A DNA stretch of 64,000 bases, taken from assembly GCA_039105265.1 (NCBI GenBank), contig JAPFFF010000034.1, forward strand, positions 868,001 through 932,000, read 5' to 3'. Below the pieces are notes generated by a model. It searched no databases. It had not been told where the DNA came from and saw only the letters and a program-made list of their open reading frames with translations. The position numbers were made by a program, and so were the translations under genes. The stretch is from Tritrichomonas musculus. Taxonomy: Eukaryota; Parabasalia; Tritrichomonadida; Tritrichomonadidae. Below, in pieces: positions 28,601 through 35,231 of the stretch. Every line of letters begins with the position of its first letter. Position 1 is the stretch's first letter.

Positions 28601-30378
28601 CGATATTTGTCTTCATCAACATTTTCGGTGATGAAAGATTCATCATTCCTCAATAATTCAACAATTTCATTAAATGAAGGACGATCATTCGGATCATGAC
28701 TCCAACAAGATTCGATGAGTTTTCTATAACATTGAGGAACATCATCTGGTATTTCTGGCCTATATTTTTCATTAACAACTTTACTCAGATTGGGTGAAAA
28801 AAATTCTATATTTACTATAATCATATAAACCACCATAGCAAATGAATAAACATCAGCCGATAAACCATAACTTGATTCATTTAGTATTTCAGGTGACATA
28901 AAAAAAAGAGTTCCAACACATGCTGTATTTGAATCTGGATTTGATTCATCAATAAACTTGGAAAGATCGAATGAGCTAATCTTTGGAAACAACTGATCGT
29001 CAAGGAGTATTTGCGAAGGTTTAAGATCTCGATGAATTATTTTGAGAGAGTGAAGATATGACATTCCTAGCGCAACTCCATATATGACAATCAATTTTGC
29101 TGTATCATTCCAAAAATCATAAACAGGAAATCCTTTTCTTTCTTTTCGAAGAAGATAATCCAAATCCCCATTTCTCATATATTCTGTGGCAATCACTGGA
29201 TAAAATTTGCCTGAAAAGTTTGTTGGACTGTAACCAGCAAATTTTTCGATGCACGGATGATCAATTTGAGCATGAATTGTAACTTCATTTATAAGAGACT
29301 TGACACTCTGATAATTTTTCAAATTCTTTTTTCTAAAAATTTTAGCTGCATATAAAATGGCTGTTTCTTTGTTCTTGATTATATATACAGAGCCAAATCC
29401 TCCTTTACCAATTTCTTTAAGTAGCATAAATTTACTGAGATCGATATTTTGAACATCAATATAAAGAAGCTTCTTAAGGACATCATTATAGCTTTCTTCT
29501 TTATCATCATCAAAGTCAAAATCATATTCTTTTTCTTCATTTTTGGTGAATTCATCTTCAATTTTGTTGATGTATTCATTGTATTCGTTTTTATTAATGT
29601 CTTCGGTGATGAATTTGTCATCATTTTCAAGATCATAAACAATTTTGTCAAATGATGGACGTTCTTCTGATTCTTTGGATAAACATGTTATTATCAGTTC
29701 TTCATATCGTGATGCAATTTTTTTCTTTTTCATTTTGTCAATGAGTTCTTCTATCGTTTCGCCTTCATTCGCTTCTTCTTGTGTCATTAAGAAGTAAGCA
29801 ATCAAACCAAATGAATAAACATCACTCGATTTTGAATACTTTTGACCATTGACTATTTCTGGTGCTGTGTAAATGCTACTCTGATCTGCTGTACCACTTT
29901 TATCATTAATATGAAATTTTGAAAGGTCGAAATAAAATAATTTAGGATGGAATTGGTCGTTTTCATAGATTTGATTTGGATTTAAGTTTTTGAATAAAAT
30001 GTCTTGTTTGTGTAAATATGAAAGACCACTGGCAATACCGTAAATGTTGATTAATTTATTAGTATCATCAATCATAGATATACATTTTGACAGTGTTTGG
30101 TTTTGGAAATATTCTGTAACGAGAAATGTTTCATCATCTGTAAAATTAATTCCCTCAAATTTGACAAATGAACTATGGGTAATCTTAAATATTGTTTCTA
30201 ATTCATATGTTAAATTAATAGACTCTTTCTTAGAAATCTTTTCTAAATTAAACTTATAGAATATTGCCGTGAAGAGTTCTTTTGTATTTTTTCTTTCAAC
30301 TAGGAATACTTTGGATAAACTTCCTTCCCCTATTAATTTGATCTCTTTATAATCACTGATATTCACTGTTATTGACAT
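25660..30378 (-). CDS. Giant protein with five tandem kinase-like domains
   Basis: The 1572 residues are filled by five kinase-like domains starting near residues 8, 313, 633, 946 and 1273. Domain 4 keeps 'AAKK', 'HLDIKPNN' (Asp present, HRD Arg replaced) and 'DFGLSKK' and may be active. Domain 2 keeps 'GKGGFGSVY', 'AAKIF' and 'HRDLKPSQ', but DFG reads 'SFD' and the HRDLKPxN Asn is Gln. Domains 1, 3 and 5 lack HRD ('LFKNLNPNQ', 'ISYLNPKN', 'SHPTLSTTN') and DFG and look like pseudokinases, though each keeps an APE motif. Domains 1 and 3 share an almost identical C-lobe of about 109 residues. Domains are joined by 30-40 residue acidic linkers. Tandem pseudokinase-kinase layouts (as in JAKs) suggest allosteric control. 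Confidence 0.9.
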   Translation of the reverse strand: MSITVNISDYKEIKLIGEGSLSKVFLVERKNTKELFTAIFYKFNLEKISKKESINLTYELETIFKITHSSFVKFEGINFTDDETFLVTEYFQNQTLSKCISMIDDTNKLINIYGIASGLSYLHKQDILFKNLNPNQIYENDQFHPKLFYFDLSKFHINDKSGTADQSSIYTAPEIVNGQKYSKSSDVYSFGLIAYFLMTQEEANEGETIEELIDKMKKKKIASRYEELIITCLSKESEERPSFDKIVYDLENDDKFITEDINKNEYNEYINKIEDEFTKNEEKEYDFDFDDDKEESYNDVLKKLLYIDVQNIDLSKFMLLKEIGKGGFGSVYIIKNKETAILYAAKIFRKKNLKNYQSVKSLINEVTIHAQIDHPCIEKFAGYSPTNFSGKFYPVIATEYMRNGDLDYLLRKERKGFPVYDFWNDTAKLIVIYGVALGMSYLHSLKIIHRDLKPSQILLDDQLFPKISSFDLSKFIDESNPDSNTACVGTLFFMSPEILNESSYGLSADVYSFAMVVYMIIVNIEFFSPNLSKVVNEKYRPEIPDDVPQCYRKLIESCWSHDPNDRPSFNEIVELLRNDESFITENVDEDKYRSYIRYIDESVKKETEINKETFGTYSLKLIEASKKKGIINLQDFEMKKKIEEDEETEIYSVTNKNTKETCLAFISKNDYNFANTNEEEKEICKEVKKNIKMKFSTIQRMIGYSFYDFKYQSKPLIICQNNGKITLNDIIERYKKVEYKDGIENTKKLKILLGISSGILYLHIHGIYISYLNPKNIYIDDTFHPTICYYDFKKFKINHKNHSSIYTAPEIVNGQKYSKSSDVYSFGLIAYFLMTQEEANEGETIEELIDKMKKKKIASRYEELIISCLSKESEERPSFDKIVYDLENDDKFITEDINKNEYNEYINKIEDEFINAYINDSEEEEEEEEEKNEMMEKLESLNIQYIDLKNYEKVCRIARGGCSKVYKIKDKATGEFYAAKKLFSDDINVMIQELSVFTDIDHASIIKLIGYSLRSFKNKRRNIIIIEYVKNGSLERLLEKERLGCEFKFWTDTMKLINIYGLASVMSYLHSKGILHLDIKPNNNLLSEYLFPKLIDFGLSKKLMSSEIMKQSISELKCTLSFAAPEIFQDYEYTEAADVYAFAVEVYEIMNKEYPFKGLNIQQIINEVVNNKGRPKFINEIPIVYKELIESCWCQEAKDRLKFHQIVDKLRNDKSFITTKVDEKLYRAYIDYIDGKIKEKSQLDEIFKKYSVQREYKKQERKRILPFGEGFISLNKFKVLYPVRQGIISNVYQVINIETQVEYLASISNFEIDDFSNQRTSRILNEVKELLKLKTPTIQHFIGFSFYDFQHSPNPVSISELLPNKTLYEILEEERDGKIQLKATDKLIILYGICYGMIYLHSHKISHPTLSTTNVYIDEKNHPILSEIGKYTLPQSSQTVSNLTSTGITRIDFLCAPEIIEQKEDTLKSDVYSYSFIVYEVMTGDIPFDDEDIKNHTKLISEIIVKNYRPKIKKQITSNYKELIELCWEGNTELRPSFEEIIKKLESDEFITSDINEEEYRKYVNSIKHNQK

Positions 30379-30554
30379 GAAAACGTATAAAATAAAAAAT
30401 AAAAAAAAATATGGTTACATTATTTTCATATCCAAGGTCAAATTTATGGTGAATTATTTGATAAAAAAAAAAAGAATTAATTTGTTAAAAGATTTATTTC
30501 ATGATTAACTTTCATAAGAAAGATTATTATTTGTTATTAACTCCTAAAAATAAA

Positions 30555-32429
30555 TTAATCAAATTGAACTTTACGAGTTAATAAAAGCGTGAGAGTTCCA
30601 AAATTGGTAATCTTGTTTGATCTTGAATTTGGTTTTTCAAGTCTTACAGTTTTCTTAACGGATTCATTATTTTTAAGTCCTTTAAGTTCAATATCCACCT
30701 GAGCAATGCATTTATCACCAAAAACTTTTCTAATTTGGAAAAGTTCAGCTTTTATCACATCACCTCTTTTTGCATCGGGGAATGCGAAGTCTTTATTCCA
30801 AACAGGGTCTTGTGTATTTGAATGAATGCCGGTTTTTACTTTTCCAACTTTTTTATCTTTATCGTCATGTGAAAAAGCTGTAAGAACAACATAGACATCT
30901 GATCCGTTTGAATTTGTTTTTGGAATTCCGCATGCATTGACAATTGTTCCCTCAATTGACTCCGTCTTAACTGGCCTTTCATCAGGCTCGTCAACGACTT
31001 CTTCTTGAACATCTACAACTGGTTGCTCGCGTTCAACAACTTGTGGCTCGTCCATAATTAATTCACGAGTATCAACTCTCTTTTCGCCATTTACATCGAA
31101 AACTTCGAATTCGAGATAGAGCTTGCCGGCGTCCTTTTTGTCGAGTTTGATGTCTTGATTGTATTCAATGTGCGTTCCGATTTCCCATTCTTTAAGTGGA
31201 AACTCCAGCTGATCCATCAATTTCTCGTCATCTTTTATATCTTCATCATAGAGATCAACAAGAAGGACAGCCGTTTTTCGGTCTGGAATGTCATATTCGT
31301 ATGATTGATCCCAGACTGGATTTGCATTGTTATCACATGTTTTCGTCTTTAGAAGGCTGTATTCATCGCCTTTAATTTGGAACGAAACATATGGATCTGT
31401 CTCATTTTCGCCAAATTTCAAGAGATTTTCAGCTTTGACAGCTTTAACGATGAATTTGCATGGTTCTGCATTCTCATCTTTATTCTCAGTAATTGCAATA
31501 TCTCTTGTTTGTGCAGGAAGGTTTTCTTCATCTTTTGCTGGCTCAACTTTTTCTTCTTGATTTACAGGTGAAACGTTTTCTTCTTGAGTTGCTTGAACAG
31601 GTTCTGCATTTGCTGGTTGTGGTTGGACTGCATTAGCAACAAGTGGCAAGAACTGCATCTCAAAATGAACTTTTCCTGCGTTTTTCTTCTTTAGTTTGAC
31701 AGAGTCATCAAAGACATAGTGGTCATTGTCTGGATGCTCGCCAATTGGTATTTCAATTGTGTTCATCATTTTGTCATCTTTTTTTGTATCCTCATCTAAC
31801 ATATCAACTTCGATAATATCATTTTTCCTATCATACGAAAGGAGTTCCAATTCTTCATTCCAAACAGGATTCAATGTATTACTAATTACTTGAGTTTGGA
31901 CAGCTGTATCTTTCTTGTTCTTGATTCTGAATCGAAGATATGGATCCGATTTCGATCCAACGTCCATTTTGATGACATCTTTGGCGTCAAACGCTTTTAT
32001 ATGCACTTTGCATCCTATTGGCTGCGAAGGATCGCTTGTGCTAGCGAATGGAAATGCCTGAATTTCGAAAATCAATTTTCCTGCATCTTTCTTCTTTTTG
32101 AATTTTAAGTCAATTACATCTTTTTCAAGTGGTCCATTAATTGGCCATGCATTGATTGGGAATTCAAGTTCGTCCATGGTCTTATCATCTTTTTTGACAT
32201 CTTCATCATACATGTTGATTAACAGGGTATCATTTGGATTTACTGCAATAATATCGAATTCTTCATTCCACACTGGATTTGAATTGTTGCTGATGATTTG
32301 AGTCTTCTTATAATTCTTTTTATCTTGGCTTTTGAGTCGTAAAGTAACATATGGATCGGATTTTGAAATTATATCATGTTTGAGAACGTTTTTTGCTTCG
32401 CATATTTTAATATGGAGACGTACTGCCAT
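30555..32429 (-). CDS. Multi-C2-domain protein (four C2 domains)
   Basis: The 624-residue product has four C2-like domains at about 4-125, 140-265, 322-445 and 490-615. The first three start 'LHIKICEAKNVLK', 'VHIKAFDAKDVIK' and 'FIVKAVKAENLLK' and carry calcium-binding acidic loops ('SKSDPYV', 'YDEDVKKDD'; in domain 3 'ETDPYVSF'). The fourth ('TIVNACGIPKTNSNGSDVYV') lacks several acidic residues and may not bind calcium. A Pro/Glu/Gln-rich linker separates domains 2 and 3, and another precedes domain 4. There is no membrane span, so it is not a ferlin; a soluble Ca2+-dependent membrane tether is the likely role. A TCATTT Inr-like pair lies just upstream. Confidence 0.9.
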   Translation of the reverse strand: MAVRLHIKICEAKNVLKHDIISKSDPYVTLRLKSQDKKNYKKTQIISNNSNPVWNEEFDIIAVNPNDTLLINMYDEDVKKDDKTMDELEFPINAWPINGPLEKDVIDLKFKKKKDAGKLIFEIQAFPFASTSDPSQPIGCKVHIKAFDAKDVIKMDVGSKSDPYLRFRIKNKKDTAVQTQVISNTLNPVWNEELELLSYDRKNDIIEVDMLDEDTKKDDKMMNTIEIPIGEHPDNDHYVFDDSVKLKKKNAGKVHFEMQFLPLVANAVQPQPANAEPVQATQEENVSPVNQEEKVEPAKDEENLPAQTRDIAITENKDENAEPCKFIVKAVKAENLLKFGENETDPYVSFQIKGDEYSLLKTKTCDNNANPVWDQSYEYDIPDRKTAVLLVDLYDEDIKDDEKLMDQLEFPLKEWEIGTHIEYNQDIKLDKKDAGKLYLEFEVFDVNGEKRVDTRELIMDEPQVVEREQPVVDVQEEVVDEPDERPVKTESIEGTIVNACGIPKTNSNGSDVYVVLTAFSHDDKDKKVGKVKTGIHSNTQDPVWNKDFAFPDAKRGDVIKAELFQIRKVFGDKCIAQVDIELKGLKNNESVKKTVRLEKPNSRSNKITNFGTLTLLLTRKVQFD

Positions 32430-32440
32430 TTACCAATTAA

Positions 32441-32451
32441 AAATGAAATGA
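32441..32451 (-). promoter_or_regulatory. Initiator-like motifs (TCATTTCATTT)
   Basis: Two overlapping TCATT words on the minus strand lie 12-22 bases before the ATG of the multi-C2 gene and fit TCA(+1)Y(T/A). Confidence 0.4.
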
Positions 32452-32454
32452 AAT

Positions 32455-33014
32455 AAAAAAAAAAAAAAAAAATTCAATAAATTTAATAAAAAAATTAAAA
32501 TTATAGACAATTATGATGTTATTTTTAATTTATTTTATTTATATAATATATAAAATAAATTTAAATTATATTTATACATAAACATTTACTTTTTTTGTTT
32601 TTCCCCAAGTATAAATCTAAATTAAATCATTGTTTCAAATTCAATGCAATTGAGATGCACATTTAAAAATTTTTTTAAATTGAATATAGATACCAAAAAA
32701 AAATAATTCAAAATTGAAATAAAAAAACTATCGTAAAATATTGAAAAAATCAAAATTTTCTCAACCAATCTAACAGTTTAAAAAATAATTTTCAACTTAA
32801 TCAATTTATTATTATTTATTGGCTTCATTTCCAAAGTTTTAATTTATATTTAAAAATGTTAAAATTAAAAATTTTATGCTTTACTATATAAAACACCTGA
32901 GAAATATGGAAAAAAAAGTTGTTTTGATTGAATCATAGAAAGAAAGTTTTTTGTTTCTGTAAGTCTGAATGAGTGACCACTACTTAATTTTTTTTTTATT
33001 GCTGCTGCTATAAA
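32455..33014. other. AT-rich intergenic stretch with poly(A)
   Basis: An 18-base A run at 32455-32472 is followed by about 540 AT-rich bases; no gene is supported. Confidence 0.5.
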
Positions 33015-33941
33015 TTAAACATGATTTGCAGAATGAATGATTCTTTTGTAGTCTTCAAAAACTTGTCTGTCAATTGAATCATTCACAAATACATCTGATT
33101 CAAGAATGTCACAAATTTCTGCAAAAGTCGGCCTGTCTCCTGGTTCTTGTGCCCAACACGCCGTTATCAACTCTTTCCAATTTGATGGGACAGACGACGG
33201 GATTCCTGGACGCTGGCCCGATGTGACCGCAACAAATAACTTAAATGTATTTCTAAAATGTGAAAATAATAGAGTTTCTGTTATAAGCTCGTACAGAGTG
33301 ATACCAAATGAATACACATCAATTGGAAAAGAATTTGAGTAACGCTCTGGTTCAATAATAAATTCAGGTGCCATGTAAGGCGGTGTAGTGCTTTGTAGTA
33401 GTGTCTGGCTTATTTGAATGGATTGATGAATTATTTTTGAAGTGCCAAAATCAGTGAGGTAAGGATGAAGTTCTGAGTCTAATAAAACATTCGGCGTTTT
33501 TAAATCTCTGTTTATAATTCGGTGTTCATGTAAATATTTCATTGCGTGTGAAATTCCATATGCGATAATTAACTTATGAGTATCATCAAACAGTGGTTCT
33601 ATATGACCTTTCATTTTGTCTTTTAAAAGGTGCAATAAGTCTCCTTTTTCAATTTCTTCTTCAATTGAAAATCCATAATCATCTTTTTCATAAAAGCCAA
33701 CGAATGGTACTATCGCTGGATGGTCAACTGTAGCGAGTGTATAAATGTTCCTATCATAAGCTCTTTTCATATTTTGGTCTTTGAGAATACAATTTGTTTT
33801 TTTCATTACACACTTATATCCTGTCGTTTTTTGAGTACAAAAATAAATATCTTGATATCCTGCTTTTATAAAATCTCTGCTCTCATCTATCTTAAAATCT
33901 TTTGGATCCACCCTCCAATCAGATTCTTTAAAAGGCTTCAT
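33015..33941 (-). CDS. TKL-like protein kinase, single domain
   Basis: The first ATG is at 33941 ('MKPFKESDWRVDPKDFKID'); the frame runs on to 33989 without another ATG. The product is 308 residues, nearly all kinase. Visible motifs: 'CVMKKTN' (lysine strand), 'INRDLKTPN' (HRD with His replaced by Asn, catalytic Asp kept), 'LTDFGTSKI', 'PPYMAPE', 'SFPIDVYSFG', 'CWAQEPGDRPTF'. The glycine loop is degenerate ('SRDFIKAGYQDIYF', no GxGxxG), so nucleotide binding may be altered. Shorter than the neighbouring kinases and without a tail domain. Confidence 0.88.
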   Translation of the reverse strand: MKPFKESDWRVDPKDFKIDESRDFIKAGYQDIYFCTQKTTGYKCVMKKTNCILKDQNMKRAYDRNIYTLATVDHPAIVPFVGFYEKDDYGFSIEEEIEKGDLLHLLKDKMKGHIEPLFDDTHKLIIAYGISHAMKYLHEHRIINRDLKTPNVLLDSELHPYLTDFGTSKIIHQSIQISQTLLQSTTPPYMAPEFIIEPERYSNSFPIDVYSFGITLYELITETLLFSHFRNTFKLFVAVTSGQRPGIPSSVPSNWKELITACWAQEPGDRPTFAEICDILESDVFVNDSIDRQVFEDYKRIIHSANHV

Positions 33942-34099
33942 ATTTAAAAATTTTGAAAATTTTATTATAAACTTTTTAAAAGAATTCAAAAAATTGATGT
34001 AAACTATTCAAAATAAAGAATAAATCAAAACATTAAAAAAAACTTTTTTTTTTTATTTAAAAAAAATTATTACTTTTATTGCTTTCGCAATTTTATAAA

Positions 34100-34626
34100 C
34101 AAGAAGCTAGTTGACATTTTGGAAGCAAGGAAAAAGGAAGAACCATTTGTTATTGAGCCAATTTGCACATTCGATGCAAGTGGCAAAGCAATGATATAAA
34201 AGAAAAAGCTTGATTCTTAACAGGCATCGAGTATCTCTGGGGGAATTCGAAAAAGCATAACCCAGAAGAAGGAGTTTCACATTTGAGGTGTGGCCACACT
34301 TCTTACATTGTCAGACGAGAATGGAAAATTTGTTGAACACGACTTCAAGCAGTCAACTTTCTATTATGAGCCATCAGCATCACAAGGAAACAGTTACAGC
34401 AAAGTGAGACTTAGAATTTGCTATCATTAGGGCTATGGTGTTAAATGTGACAAATCAAAAGCGTTCAAATATTAAAAATAAGCAGCATAATTTGGGAATT
34501 CATTTGTACTTGTTTATCTTGGCTATTGCTTTATATTTTGGTAAAGCGTTGAACTAGATTACGACAAAGCATCTGAAATTTAAGAGAAGAGAGCAGAAAC
34601 TCAAGGGCTATCATTGGCCTAGTTGA
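34100..34626 (+). pseudogene. Sel1-repeat gene remnant with many stops
   Basis: From about 34347 one frame reads through Sel1-like units with stops marked here as X: 'FYYEPSASQGNSYSKVRLRI', 'CYHXGYGVKCDKSKAFKYX', 'GNSFVLVYLGYC', 'SVELDYDKASEIXEKRAE'. Six in-frame stops occur within about 70 codons and no frameshift is needed there. The part before about 34340 shows coding fragments in shifting frames. Several stops (TAA/TAG) sit where related repeats have Gln (CAA/CAG), fitting C-to-T decay. Confidence 0.65.
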
Positions 34627-34720
34627 TCGCTTCCTCCTTGATAACTGTCAATTAAGGAGAGAATGAGTGACTAGATCAGGAGCAACTGCCAGGCTGTCTT
34701 TTTATGTTGCTGTTGTGATT

Positions 34721-35002
34721 TCAACTGTTCATTTCAGAACTTTTTCTGTATCTGAAGATCAACATCTCGGGTGTCTTGACACATTCATTCAATATTTCAG
34801 AGTAACTTTTTGTGAAGAATGCAGCTATTTTATCTTCATTCTTCTCAAATATCCGCCTGATTGAATCGCGAAGCATCAATTTTATGGAAATAGGCAAGGA
34901 AGAGTTTGCTCATCAAAGCTCGTGAAAGTCTCGTTTCTTCCAAAGCGACTCATTTCAAAGGAACTGTTAGTCATGCCACAATCGAATGTTCCTTTAACCT
35001 CA
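34721..35002 (-). pseudogene. Short coding remnants, unknown family
   Basis: Two protein-like stretches on the minus strand, 'FDCGMTNSSFEMSRFGRNET' down to a TAA near 34885 and 'MLRDSIRRIFEKNEDKIAAF' continuing to a TGA at 34721, lie in different frames with GC above the surroundings. They look like parts of one decayed gene. I do not recognise the family. Confidence 0.35.
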
Positions 35003-35210
35003 ACTCCACAAAAATATTGGTTGCTCCTTATCGGGCCAGACCCCTCTAGCCCCCACAAGGGGGGAATCCCTCCCCAGACAATGTATACGATTTTTATAAA
35101 AATTCAAAAATGCATTGAAAAAATTTGAATAATTTTTATATTTTGAATAGTTTATATTGGTATTTTTCTGTGTAAAAAGCGGTTACAGTATTTTCTCAAA
35201 AAGCGAGCAC

Positions 35211-35215
35211 TCATA
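35211..35215 (+). promoter_or_regulatory. Initiator-like motif (TCATA)
   Basis: TCATA lies 21 bases before ATG 35232 and fits TCA(+1)Y(T/A). Confidence 0.4.
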
Positions 35216-35231
35216 ATTTTTCCAAATTTTT

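Noticed and set aside
34347-34626. Genetic code with TAA/TAG as Gln
   Set aside because: All intact genes in the window end at TAA/TAG/TGA in expected places and none has internal TAR; a decayed gene with C-to-T changes is simpler.
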